Positions 45,559 to 54,852 of a DNA stretch of 64,000 nt are shown here, piece by piece. The notes beneath the pieces are model-generated. The model ran no database searches. It saw nothing but the letters and a program-made list of their open reading frames with translations, and was not told the DNA's origin. Every line of letters begins with the position of its first letter. The first letter of the stretch is position 1. A program made the position numbers and the translations under genes. Origin of the DNA: Larsenimonas salina (GTDB lineage: Bacteria; Pseudomonadota; Gammaproteobacteria; Pseudomonadales; Halomonadaceae); contig NZ_JAMLJJ010000001.1 in assembly GCF_023736155.1 (NCBI RefSeq), forward strand, positions 992,001 through 1,056,000, written 5' to 3'.

Positions 45559-46326
45559 TCAGGGCAGTTTCTTGTGCACGTACACGTCATAGCGGCTGGT
45601 CTTGCCGATAACCTGATGCGACGGCCTGGGGCCATCAAGCGTTGGTGCCTTGCGGGGACGTTTGACCACCACGCGATAGAGCGCCGTATCCAGCGCTGCG
45701 GTAAGCAGGGTCGAGGCGTCGGGGTCGTCTCCGGCAAGCGCTCGAAAAAGGCGCATGTCCTTTTTGACCAGCGCGGACTTGTCCCGATGTGGAAACATGG
45801 GGTCGAGGTGAACGACCTCGGGGGCAAACGCAGCGTCACTGACAAGCGATTTGAGTGCCGTGGCACTGTCACCGTAACGAAACATCATTCGGGCCGCGAC
45901 CTCGGCCGTGTCTTCATGAGTGCGGGCGCGCTCGACCCCGTTTTCAAGCAGCGCCGCGATGGCGGCCACCCGCTCGATCATGAGCACCCGACACCCAAGC
46001 GCTGCCAGAACAAATGCATCACGGCCAAGGCCTGCGGTCGCATCGACGATGTCCGGCGTCGCGCCTTTTGAAAGCCCGCAGGCCTTGGCGATCAGCTGCC
46101 CTCGCCCGCCGCCGAAACGACGACGGTGAGCGTTCTTGCCTTCGGTAAAATCGACCCGGAGCGGATGGCCGAATTCAGCAGGGTCCCCGCCGAGCTCAAC
46201 GCCCTGATCACTTATAAACAGGGCGACGCCTTCATCCACTGCGCCCGCCGGGTCAATCAGCGCAAGCCCATAGCGCGAGGCGAGGCCTTGCACGGCCTCG
46301 CTCCCATCGTCGATCACTGCGGTCAT
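45559..46326 (-). CDS. rsmJ: 16S rRNA m2G1516 methyltransferase RsmJ
   Basis: RsmJ methylates N2 of G1516 in 16S rRNA. The 255-residue product has the SAM-binding motif DIVDATAGLGRDAFVLAALGCRVLMIER and the catalytic-site stretch VVHLDPMFPHRDKSALVKKDMR, both diagnostic. ATG 46324-46326 shares its A with the uppP TAA (TAATG), so translational coupling with uppP is expected; an alternative upstream start inside uppP lacks similarity. Confidence 0.95.
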   Translation of the reverse strand: MTAVIDDGSEAVQGLASRYGLALIDPAGAVDEGVALFISDQGVELGGDPAEFGHPLRVDFTEGKNAHRRRFGGGRGQLIAKACGLSKGATPDIVDATAGLGRDAFVLAALGCRVLMIERVAAIAALLENGVERARTHEDTAEVAARMMFRYGDSATALKSLVSDAAFAPEVVHLDPMFPHRDKSALVKKDMRLFRALAGDDPDASTLLTAALDTALYRVVVKRPRKAPTLDGPRPSHQVIGKTSRYDVYVHKKLP

Positions 46327-47123
46327 TACAGAAACGCCACCAGCAGCACCGCGCCCAGCACCAGCCGGTAGATCACAAACGGCAGCATGCCGATCCGATC
46401 CAGTGCCGCCAGGAACAGCTTGATGCACACCAACGCCGACACGAAGGAGATCACGACGCCTCCCAGGATATCGAACAGATACGCGTCGGTGCCGGTCTGA
46501 GCAAGTTCAATGCCCTTGAGAGTGCCGGCGGCAAGGATCAGAGGAATTGACAGCAGAAACGAAAACTTGGCAGCGGCCTGTCGAGTAAAGCCCATCATCA
46601 GTGCGGCCGTGATGGTAATCCCTGACCGCGACGTGCCGGGAATCAGAGCCAGCGCCTGCGCGACACCGATCAAAAATGCATCGCGAAAGGTCAGGGTGGG
46701 CATGTCGCGCTCTCGGCGGCCCCGCTTGTCGGCCCACCAAAGCAACAGACCGAAAATAATGGTCGTGGCCGCGATGACCAGCGCCGAACGCGCATAGCTT
46801 TCGATCACGCTTTCAAACATGTAGCCAAAAAACAGCGCCGGCAGCGTTCCAAGCAGCACGCACCACCCCATTCGGGCTTCTTCGGAAGGCGTGCGCTTGA
46901 AGACATGGGCGAACCAGCCAGCAAGAATCTGCTTGATCTCGGTCCAAAACGCCATGATGACCGCCAGCAGCGTACCGACGTGCACGGCGACGTCAAAGGC
47001 AAGCCCCTGGTCGGGCCAGCCAAACAGTTGCGATGGCAGGATAAGGTGGGCCGATGATGAAATCGGTAGAAACTCAGACAGACCTTGGATCAAGGCCAAT
47101 GCAACAACGTGCATCCACTCCAT
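46326..47123 (-). CDS. uppP: Undecaprenyl-diphosphatase (BacA/UppP)
   Basis: UppP dephosphorylates undecaprenyl diphosphate to recycle the lipid carrier of peptidoglycan synthesis. The 265-residue polytopic membrane protein starts MEWMHVVALALIQGLSEFLPISSSAHLILP, the signature with catalytic Glu and SSSAH, and carries the second motif ALIPGTSRSGITITAALMMGFTRQAAAKFSFLLSIP. Length is typical. It lies 19 bases after tsaB on the same strand and is coupled to rsmJ. Confidence 0.97.
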   Translation of the reverse strand: MEWMHVVALALIQGLSEFLPISSSAHLILPSQLFGWPDQGLAFDVAVHVGTLLAVIMAFWTEIKQILAGWFAHVFKRTPSEEARMGWCVLLGTLPALFFGYMFESVIESYARSALVIAATTIIFGLLLWWADKRGRRERDMPTLTFRDAFLIGVAQALALIPGTSRSGITITAALMMGFTRQAAAKFSFLLSIPLILAAGTLKGIELAQTGTDAYLFDILGGVVISFVSALVCIKLFLAALDRIGMLPFVIYRLVLGAVLLVAFL

Positions 47124-47142
47124 TGGACTTCCTTAACGTGAA

Positions 47143-47832
47143 TCAGTGACGGCGCGATGCAACCTGGTCGCGCAGATAGATGGGTGTGGCCTCATGAGGC
47201 GCAACTGCGTTCCCTGCATCCAGCCCCTTTTGCGCCAGACAGACCATATCGCGGGCATCAGGCTCAAGGGTGTTGTTATCATCGATCACGCACTGTGCCA
47301 CCTCGAGTGAAAGGCGATCACGGAGCGTCCAACCACTGCCTGCGCCGAACCATCGCGCCCCCTCGAACATGGCAGCCTCAAGTGCCTGCGGGGCACAAAC
47401 GCGCTCTTCAAGGCAGCAGCGTAGCTGATACGTCTTAACGTTTACTTCAAACGCAGCCACATAAAGTTCATTCATTCGCGCATCGAACGCCGGAACGACG
47501 TGGGTAACACCGTGCTGCCTTGCCGCCCCAAGGGCCAGAGTTTCAAGGGTCGATACCGGAACGATCGGGCGGTCAAGCCCATAGGCAAGCCCCTGTACGG
47601 TGCCGGCCGCGATGCGAATGCCCGTAAACGACCCAGGCCCTCGTCCGTACGCCAGGGCATCGAGTTGGGACAGCGACAGCCCCGCCTCGCTCATCAGGCG
47701 ATCCACCATCGGCATCAGACGCTGCGTGTGCTCGCGAGGCGCAATGACGTGCTCGCCGAGAATGGTGCCACGATGCCAGAGCGCGACCGAGCAGGCGGAA
47801 GAAGACGCATCGAGCGCAAGCAATGTAGACAT
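47143..47832 (-). CDS. tsaB: tRNA t6A37 biosynthesis protein TsaB
   Basis: TsaB is the non-catalytic partner of TsaD in N6-threonylcarbamoyladenosine formation at A37 of ANN-decoding tRNAs. The 229-residue product begins MSTLLALDASSSACSVALW and has the YeaZ motif LDALAYGRGPGSFTGIRIAAGTVQGLAYG and VPAFDARMNELYVA. ATG 47830-47832 is chosen; a TTG four codons earlier is less likely. No strong Shine-Dalgarno. A perfect TATAAT lies about 37 bases upstream, after the adk terminator. Confidence 0.96.
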   Translation of the reverse strand: MSTLLALDASSSACSVALWHRGTILGEHVIAPREHTQRLMPMVDRLMSEAGLSLSQLDALAYGRGPGSFTGIRIAAGTVQGLAYGLDRPIVPVSTLETLALGAARQHGVTHVVPAFDARMNELYVAAFEVNVKTYQLRCCLEERVCAPQALEAAMFEGARWFGAGSGWTLRDRLSLEVAQCVIDDNNTLEPDARDMVCLAQKGLDAGNAVAPHEATPIYLRDQVASRRH

Positions 47833-47868
47833 AAATGATTTCAATCAAATGGCAAATGAACGATCGAC

Positions 47869-47874
47869 ATTATA
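47869..47874 (-). promoter_or_regulatory. Candidate -10 element for the tsaB-uppP-rsmJ unit
   Basis: A perfect TATAAT on the minus strand, between the adk terminator and the tsaB start. No good -35 hexamer is found at standard spacing, so the promoter may be activator-dependent or weak. Confidence 0.4.
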
Positions 47875-47968
47875 AAGAGCCGGACCCTACACCAAAAGGA
47901 CTATTGCCAAAACAGATGACGAAGTCAGGAGGAAGGCAGATCAGGCACAGTATCAGAGGCCGCGCATC

Positions 47969-47995
47969 AAAAAAGCCGGCATTGCCGGCTTTTTT
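47969..47995 (-). terminator. Terminator of adk
   Basis: AAAAAAGCCGGC-ATT-GCCGGCTTTTTT: a hairpin with flanking A and T runs, 24 bases past the adk stop on the minus strand. Functional in both orientations by sequence. Confidence 0.88.
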
Positions 47996-48018
47996 AAGGG
48001 ACATGATGACCGCGTCGC

Positions 48019-48684
<666 letters not shown>

Positions 48685-48735
48685 TCAAGTGTTTAACGCA
48701 GCGCGTCGGGCCGGTGCCCTTCAATAATAGGTGTG

Positions 48736-48757
48736 TTGCCTGCGTGAGCGCAGGCAA
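48736..48757. repeat. Perfect 9-bp inverted repeat upstream of adk
   Basis: TTGCCTGCG-TGAG-CGCAGGCAA forms a perfect 9-base stem with a 4-base loop. It is not followed by a T-run in either direction, so it is unlikely to be a terminator. It lies just upstream of a TATTAT -10-like element of adk, where an operator would be expected. Its role is unknown. Confidence 0.5.
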
Positions 48758-48848
48758 TCGCCAAAGCAAACACGCACCATAGCGGGCAGGCCCTGCGACC
48801 ACAAGTCCCGCGCCTGGCTTATCCGGTATTCATTAGTTGCAGACGTAA

Positions 48849-48872
48849 AGAAGCGGCCCGAAGGCCGCTTCT
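48849..48872 (-). terminator. Probable terminator of aceE-aceF
   Basis: A 10-base stem, AGAAGCGGCC-CGAA-GGCCGCTTCT, starts 38 bases after the aceF stop. The T-tract on the minus strand is short (TTT), so termination may be incomplete. Confidence 0.7.
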
Positions 48873-48909
48873 CGTTTCACTTGGCACGACTGTGACCGAG
48901 TGTCGCAGC

Positions 48910-51027
48910 TCAGAGCACCAACCGTCGAATGTCGGTCAGGACACTTGCCAGATAGGCCGTGAAGCGCGCAGCGTCGGCACCGTTGACCGCACGGTGATCG
49001 TAGGACAATGACAGCGGCATCATCAGACGCGGCTGGAACGCACTGCCATCCCACACCGGCTTCATCTGGGATTTCGACACCCCAAGGATCGCCACTTCCG
49101 GCGTATTGACGATGGGCGTGAACGCCGTACCGCCAATGGAGCCAAGACTTGAGATGGTAAAGCAGCCGCCTTTCATCTCATCGCCCTTGAGCTTGCCCTG
49201 CTGGGCACGCTTGGCAAGGTCGACCGACTCTTTAGCAAGCTCGATGACCGACTTCTGATCGGCATTGCGGATCACAGGCACCAGCAGCCCATTGGGCGTG
49301 TCCACGGCGATGCCGATGTTCACGTATTTCTTCCAGACTACGGTTTCGCCGTCGGACTTGAGTGATACGTTGAACTGCGGGTACGCCTTCAGCGCATGAG
49401 CAGCCGCCTTGATCATGAACGGCAGCGGCGTCAGCTTGGCGCCCTGCTGCTCCGCCTCGGCCTTCATCGACTTGCGGAACGCCTCGAGCTCGGTGATGTC
49501 GGCTTCGTCGAACTGCGTCACGTGCGGCACGTTCAACCAGCTGCGATGCAGGTTGGTCGCACCCGCCTTCATCAGACGGCCCAACTTCTGCTCTTCGACC
49601 TCACCGAACTGGCTGAAGTCGATGTCCGGCACCTGCGGAATACCCGAGCCACCGGACGGCGCTGCAGACGGTGCCGCCTGCTTGCCGGCCTTGCCGCGCT
49701 CGGTCATGGCCTGCTTGACGAAGGCGTGAACGTCTTCTTTCAGCACCCGGCCCTTCGGACCGCTGCCGGTAACCTCGGACAGATCGACACCCAGCTCACG
49801 CGCCAGCATGCGAACGGCCGGACCTGCATGCGCGCTTGGCGCCTTCTGGCCCGCTTGGTCACCGGCCATCTGCGCCTCGGGGGACGCTGAAGACGAGACC
49901 TGCTCCTGCTTGGCGGCGCCCTCTTGCTTCTTGGCGTCGCTCTTCTTGCCACCGGCGCCCTTGGACGATGCCGCCTTGTCGCTCTTGCTCTCGGACGTCG
50001 ATGCGCCTTTATCCGATGCGGGCTTTTTCTTCTTGCCACCGCCGCCGGCGGTTTCAATGTAGCCGATCAGGTCGCCCTCGGAGACCGTATCGCCTTCCTT
50101 GACGGAAAGCTCGACGATCTTGCCCTTGTAGGGGCTTGGGATATCCATCGATGCCTTGTCGGATTCAAGCGTGATCAGGCCGTCTTCCTTCTCGACCTCA
50201 TCGCCTTCGGACACCGAAACCTCGATGATTTCGACACCTTCGCTGCCACCGATATCCGGCACACGAATTTCCTGACGGCCGCCCTCTTCTTCGGCGCCAT
50301 CGTCGTCATCGCCTTGATCGTCAGCGCTGTCATCAGACGCATTGCTGTCGTTGTCAACGTCAGAAGCCGCGTCATCGTCGTCCGAGGCGTCTTCGTCATC
50401 ACCGCCTTCGCCGGCGATTTCCATCTGACCGATCACGTCGCCTTCAGACACGGTGTCGCCTTCCTTGACGGAAAGGCTGACAATCTTGCCCTCGTGCGGG
50501 CTTGGAATGTCCATCGAGGCCTTGTCGGACTCAAGCGTGATCAGCGCGTCTTCCTTGGCCACCTGGTCGCCTTCGGAAACGGCCACTTCGATGACCTCGA
50601 CGCCTTCGCTGCCACCAATGTCCGGCACCTTGATGTCAACGACCTGAGAACCGCCCTTGGCGCCGCCTTTCTTGGGCGCGTCTTCGGACGTGTCCTTCTT
50701 GGACGTATCGGTGTTTTCTTCGGCCTCGGATTCAGACTCGGACTCACTGGATGACTCTTCGGCGTCGTCCTGATCATCGCTGTCACCGTCGTCTTCGGTC
50801 TCAAGCTCGAGGATCTGATCGCCTTCGCTGACCTTGTCGCCTTCGCTGACCAGCACCTTGACCACCTTGCCGGCCTTCGGCGAGGGAATATCCATCGAAG
50901 CCTTATCGGACTCGAGCGTGATCAGCGAGTCCTCGGCGGACACCTCATCGCCTTCCGAGACCAACACCTCGATGATTTCAACGCCTTCGCTGTCCCCGAT
51001 GTCGGGCACTTTAATTATTTCGCTCAA
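48910..51027 (-). CDS. aceF: Pyruvate dehydrogenase E2 (dihydrolipoamide acetyltransferase), three lipoyl domains
   Basis: The 705-residue core subunit of the pyruvate dehydrogenase complex transfers acetyl groups from lipoyl-lysine to CoA. Three lipoyl domains carry the lysines in LESDKASMD at 42, 169 and 291. A peripheral-subunit-binding domain (about 397-435: PSAHAGPAVRMLARELGVDL) and the catalytic domain with LSYDHRAVNG (His678) follow. The linkers between lipoyl domains are extremely acidic (for example DDGDSDDQDDAEE and DDEDASDDDDAASDVD) rather than Ala/Pro-rich as in E. coli. Translation appears to start at TTG 51025-51027: AAGGAG lies nine bases upstream and no ATG is available near the homologous N-terminus. 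It follows aceE by 65 bases. Confidence 0.95.
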   Translation of the reverse strand: MSEIIKVPDIGDSEGVEIIEVLVSEGDEVSAEDSLITLESDKASMDIPSPKAGKVVKVLVSEGDKVSEGDQILELETEDDGDSDDQDDAEESSSESESESEAEENTDTSKKDTSEDAPKKGGAKGGSQVVDIKVPDIGGSEGVEVIEVAVSEGDQVAKEDALITLESDKASMDIPSPHEGKIVSLSVKEGDTVSEGDVIGQMEIAGEGGDDEDASDDDDAASDVDNDSNASDDSADDQGDDDDGAEEEGGRQEIRVPDIGGSEGVEIIEVSVSEGDEVEKEDGLITLESDKASMDIPSPYKGKIVELSVKEGDTVSEGDLIGYIETAGGGGKKKKPASDKGASTSESKSDKAASSKGAGGKKSDAKKQEGAAKQEQVSSSASPEAQMAGDQAGQKAPSAHAGPAVRMLARELGVDLSEVTGSGPKGRVLKEDVHAFVKQAMTERGKAGKQAAPSAAPSGGSGIPQVPDIDFSQFGEVEEQKLGRLMKAGATNLHRSWLNVPHVTQFDEADITELEAFRKSMKAEAEQQGAKLTPLPFMIKAAAHALKAYPQFNVSLKSDGETVVWKKYVNIGIAVDTPNGLLVPVIRNADQKSVIELAKESVDLAKRAQQGKLKGDEMKGGCFTISSLGSIGGTAFTPIVNTPEVAILGVSKSQMKPVWDGSAFQPRLMMPLSLSYDHRAVNGADAARFTAYLASVLTDIRRLVL

Positions 51028-51092
51028 GAGATGCGCTCCTTCAATACTGACCGCTTACGCCACGGGGGCGGCAAGGCCGCCCCAGTTCCTCA

Positions 51093-53771
51093 TCAACTGG
51101 TGACAGGATAGGCCTTGTTCGGATCGATGCCGTACTTCTCCATCGCCTGCTTGACGACCTTGCGATCGATCTCGCCGCGATCCGCCAGCGCCTTCAGCGC
51201 CATGACCGTCACGAAATAGCGATCTACCTCGAAGAAGTAGCGCAGCTTTTCGCGCGTGTCGGAACGGCCGTAACCATCGGTACCGAGCACGTAGTAGTCG
51301 GTCGGAACCCACGCACGCACCTGATCGGAGAACAGCTTCATGTAATCGGTCGAAGCGATCGCCGGCCCGTCTCGGCCTTCGAGACACTGGGTCACCCAGG
51401 GCTTGCCGGGTTCGGCATCGGGATTGATGAAGGCGTTACGGTCGATCTCGAGCGCTTCGCGACGAAGCTCATTGAAGCTGGTCACGCTCCAGATGTCGGC
51501 ACTGACGCCAAAGTCGTCAGCCAGAAGTTCAGCGGCGCGCTCGACTTCGATCAGGATCGTGCCGGAGCCCATCAGCTGAACGTGGCCGTTCTTGCCCTTC
51601 TCGCCTTCACGCAGCAAATACATACCCTTGATGATGCCTTCTTCTGCCCCTTCCGGCATTTCCGGATGGTGGTAGTTTTCGTTCATCAACGTCAGGTAGT
51701 AGAAGCAGTTTTCCTTGTCCTGATACATACGCTTCAAGCCGTCGTGCATAATCACGGCGACTTCGTGCCCGTACGTCGGGTCATAGCTTCGGCAGTTCGG
51801 AACAGTGGAGGCCAGAATGTGGCTGTGGCCGTCCTGGTGCTGAAGCCCTTCGCCGTTGAGCGTGGTGCGCCCTGCAGTACCGCCGAGCAAGAAGCCTCGC
51901 GCCTGCATGTCGCCAGCAGCCCAGACCAGGTCACCGACACGCTGGAAGCCGAACATCGAGTAATAGACGTAAAACGGCAGCAGCGGCACGTGGTGGTTGG
52001 CGTACGAGGTGGCGGCCGCAATCCAGCTGGACATGGCGCCGGCTTCGTTGATGCCTTCCTCAAGAATCTGACCGGCCTTGTCTTCGCGGTAGAACATGAT
52101 CTGGCCGGCATCCATCGGCTCGTACTTCTGGCCTTCGGCCGTGTAGATGCCGAGCTGACGGAACATGCCTTCCATACCGAACGTACGCGCTTCGTCAGGC
52201 ACGATCGGAACGACCTGCTTGCCGAACTGCTTATTCTTGACCAGGCCATTGAGCACGCGCACGAAGCTCATGGTCGTGGATACTTCGCGGTCTCCCGAGC
52301 CCTTGAGCTGGCTTGAGAACATCTTGTCGTCGAGTCCCGGGAACTCGATTGACTCGAAGTCATGCTTACGCGCCGGCAGGTACCCACCCAGACGTTCCCG
52401 CATGAGATGCATGTACTTCATCTCGGGGCTGTCTTTTTCGGGCTTGTAGTACGGCATTTCCTTATCGATTTCCTCATCGGAAACCGGGATACCGAAGCGG
52501 TCGCGGAAGGTCTTGATCGCGCCCACTTCCATCGACTTGATCTGGTGCGCTTCGTTGTCCGCCTCACCGCTATCGCCGCCCATACCGTAACCCTTGACGG
52601 TGTGCGCAAGAATAACGGTCGGCTTGCCATTGTTGTTGTGGAACGCCTCGTGATAGGCCGCATAGACCTTATAGGGGTCATGGCCGCCACGGTTCAGGCG
52701 CCAGATGTCCTCATCGGTGAGGTCCTTGACCATGTCCTTGGTTTCATCGTATTTGCCAAAGAAATGCTCACGGGTGTAGGCGCCGCCCTGGGCCTTGTAA
52801 TTCTGGTACTCGCCGTCGACCACCTCATCCATGCGTTTTTGCAGGATGCCCTTGGTGTCCTTCTCGAACAGCGGATCCCAGAAACGACCCCAGACCACCT
52901 TGATGACGTTCCAGCCAGCACCGCGGAAGATACCTTCGAGTTCATCGATGATACGCGCATTACCGCGCACCGGGCCGTCCAGACGCTGGAGGTTGCAGTT
53001 GATGACGAACACGAGGTTGTCGAGCTTCTCACGCCCGGCCAGTGAAATCGCACCAAGTGACTCGGGCTCATCGCACTCGCCGTCACCGAGAAATGCCCAG
53101 ACCTTGCGGTCCTGCATCGGCTGCAGACCACGTGCGTCGAGATACTTCATGACGTGGGCCTGGTAGATCGCCATGATCGGGCCCAGACCCATCGAGACGG
53201 TCGGGAACTGCCAGTAGTCCGGCATCAGCCAGGGGTGCGGGTAAGACGACAGGCCATCGCCGTCGACTTCCTGGCGGAACTTGTCCATCTGTTCTTCGGA
53301 GAGACGTCCTTCCAGGTAGGAGCGCGCGTAGATGCCCGGCGCACTGTGGCCCTGGATGTAGACCAGATCACCCTTGAAATCACCTTCCGGCGCACGGAAG
53401 AAATGGTTGAAGCCCACGTCGTAAAGCGTTGCGCTGGACATGAAGCTGGCCAGGTGACCGCCCAGCCCCTTGTGCTTCTTGTTGGTACGGATGACCTGCG
53501 CTGCCATGTTCCAGCGAATCAGGGAACGAATGCGACGCTCCATGAACAGATCACCCGGCATACGCGCCTCGCGATGCACCGGGATGGTGTTGCGATGAGG
53601 CGTGTTCACAGAGAAGGGGGGCTGCATCCCATCACGGCGAAGCCGATCCGCCAGGCGGCTCAGCAAATATTGGGCTCGATCTTCGCCCTCGCGATCCAGT
53701 ACCGATTCTAAGGACTCTAACCATTCCGTCGTTTCGGTAGGATCGAGGTCTTCTCGTGCCTCCAGACTCAT
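51093..53771 (-). CDS. aceE: Pyruvate dehydrogenase E1 (homodimeric)
   Basis: AceE decarboxylates pyruvate with thiamine diphosphate and acetylates the lipoyl groups of AceF. The 892-residue protein matches the homodimeric proteobacterial E1 (E. coli 887), with the thiamine-diphosphate motif FLGDGECDEPESLGAISLAGREKLDNLVFVINCN, HAPGIYARSYLEGRL and PFYVYYSMFGFQRVGDLVWAAGD. GGAGAGAC precedes the ATG. It is first in the aceE-aceF operon; the E3 gene lpd is not here. ATAATA/TATTAT near 53793-53798 may be its -10 element. Confidence 0.97.
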   Translation of the reverse strand: MSLEAREDLDPTETTEWLESLESVLDREGEDRAQYLLSRLADRLRRDGMQPPFSVNTPHRNTIPVHREARMPGDLFMERRIRSLIRWNMAAQVIRTNKKHKGLGGHLASFMSSATLYDVGFNHFFRAPEGDFKGDLVYIQGHSAPGIYARSYLEGRLSEEQMDKFRQEVDGDGLSSYPHPWLMPDYWQFPTVSMGLGPIMAIYQAHVMKYLDARGLQPMQDRKVWAFLGDGECDEPESLGAISLAGREKLDNLVFVINCNLQRLDGPVRGNARIIDELEGIFRGAGWNVIKVVWGRFWDPLFEKDTKGILQKRMDEVVDGEYQNYKAQGGAYTREHFFGKYDETKDMVKDLTDEDIWRLNRGGHDPYKVYAAYHEAFHNNNGKPTVILAHTVKGYGMGGDSGEADNEAHQIKSMEVGAIKTFRDRFGIPVSDEEIDKEMPYYKPEKDSPEMKYMHLMRERLGGYLPARKHDFESIEFPGLDDKMFSSQLKGSGDREVSTTMSFVRVLNGLVKNKQFGKQVVPIVPDEARTFGMEGMFRQLGIYTAEGQKYEPMDAGQIMFYREDKAGQILEEGINEAGAMSSWIAAATSYANHHVPLLPFYVYYSMFGFQRVGDLVWAAGDMQARGFLLGGTAGRTTLNGEGLQHQDGHSHILASTVPNCRSYDPTYGHEVAVIMHDGLKRMYQDKENCFYYLTLMNENYHHPEMPEGAEEGIIKGMYLLREGEKGKNGHVQLMGSGTILIEVERAAELLADDFGVSADIWSVTSFNELRREALEIDRNAFINPDAEPGKPWVTQCLEGRDGPAIASTDYMKLFSDQVRAWVPTDYYVLGTDGYGRSDTREKLRYFFEVDRYFVTVMALKALADRGEIDRKVVKQAMEKYGIDPNKAYPVTS

Positions 53772-54168
53772 AGACGTCTCTCCGATGAAGAAATAATATC
53801 AGTCGCCTTCCGATCAGGAAGTGCGTCACAGTGCTCTTTGTCAGTTAAAACGGGCGCAGGTTTTTGTAGAGTCGCGCTGCTCGCCGCATGTCGTAATTCT
53901 GCAACGGGTGGCTGTGATACCAGCCTTGACGGGGGACGAAGATACCGCAAACACAAGCGGCTGCCAATTGATAGGCAAAAGGCGCATCCCCCCGAAAGCC
54001 TGTGGCATATACCGTGCCACGGCGCGGGTCGGATGCATTGGTCGCTTGAAAAAACGCAGCCTGTCATAGCCACCGTGTGTCGCCGTTTTGGTGAGGGTCA
54101 CGTTTCAAAGACCCCACAAATGTAGTTTTCTTACGCCGAATTACCAGTAGACCGCTCGGACTCGAGCT
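53772..54168. other. Intergenic region upstream of aceE
   Basis: About 400 bases between the aceE start and the ampD stop. No frame here has a ribosome-binding site or recognisable similarity. It must contain the aceE promoter and perhaps regulator sites, but no PdhR-type operator could be identified with confidence. A minus-strand TATTAT sits at 53793-53798. Confidence 0.4.
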
Positions 54169-54711
54169 TTAGCCTCGCAGCCTCTGAAAGAAGTATTGCC
54201 AATCAAACGAGGGGCCTGGATCGACCTTTCTGAGCGGTGCCACGTGCTGATGCCCGGTAATACGCTCAGGCGTGAGCGCTGAGTATTTGCCCATGAGCGC
54301 ACGCGTGAGCTCAACAAGGCATGCGTATTGCGCACGTGTAAACGGCCGATGATCGCCTTCAAGCTCCACGCCAACGGTGAAATCATTCAACCGCGACCGG
54401 CCCTGCCAGCAGGATTTTCCGGCATGCCAGGCCCGTTGATCGAATCCAACGTATTGGATCACCTGCCCACTGCGTCGAATCAGACAGTGGGCCGACACAC
54501 GAAGCCCCTTGATCTTCTTGAAATAGGGATGCGCCTCAGGGTCGAGTCGGCCAAGAAATAGATCCGTGATCGCCTTCCCCCCGAACTCACCGGGCGGCAG
54601 ACTGATCGAGTGCAGCACAAGCCCTGAAATTTCACCCTGAGGCCGAGTGTCGCAGTGCGCCGAGGGCGCGTGTTCAGCCTCGCTCAGCCAGTGCAGATCG
54701 TTGACATGCAT
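54169..54711 (-). CDS. ampD: 1,6-anhydro-N-acetylmuramyl-L-alanine amidase AmpD
   Basis: AmpD cleaves the peptide from anhydro-muropeptides in the cytoplasm during cell-wall recycling; its loss derepresses AmpC in bacteria that have ampR. The 180-residue amidase-2 protein contains zinc ligands in LVLHSISLPPG (His), GHQHVAPLRKVDPGPSFDW (His and Asp) and the AmpD-typical FLGRLDPEAHPYF and FTVGVELEGD. Length matches (E. coli 183). It is divergent from nadC, the classic arrangement, but ampE does not follow. Confidence 0.95.
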   Translation of the reverse strand: MHVNDLHWLSEAEHAPSAHCDTRPQGEISGLVLHSISLPPGEFGGKAITDLFLGRLDPEAHPYFKKIKGLRVSAHCLIRRSGQVIQYVGFDQRAWHAGKSCWQGRSRLNDFTVGVELEGDHRPFTRAQYACLVELTRALMGKYSALTPERITGHQHVAPLRKVDPGPSFDWQYFFQRLRG

Positions 54712-54852
54712 ACCGGACGTCGCTTCCTTATTGGTCGATTGTTCAAGTCACTCTATCCTATACTTTATCGCCCGGCGTCGACGCACAGGCGCCGGCCACT
54801 CAAAGCCCCGCGATAAGGCCTCATCAGGTCCACGCCCAGGAGAGAGTTCTCA

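Noticed and set aside
49924-50754. A 276-codon frame antisense to aceF
   Set aside because: Its repetitive sequence merely mirrors the three lipoyl-domain repeats.
53768-54125. Several 80-100 codon frames between aceE and ampD
   Set aside because: They overlap each other on both strands, lack ribosome-binding sites and read as random sequence rich in Arg and Cys.
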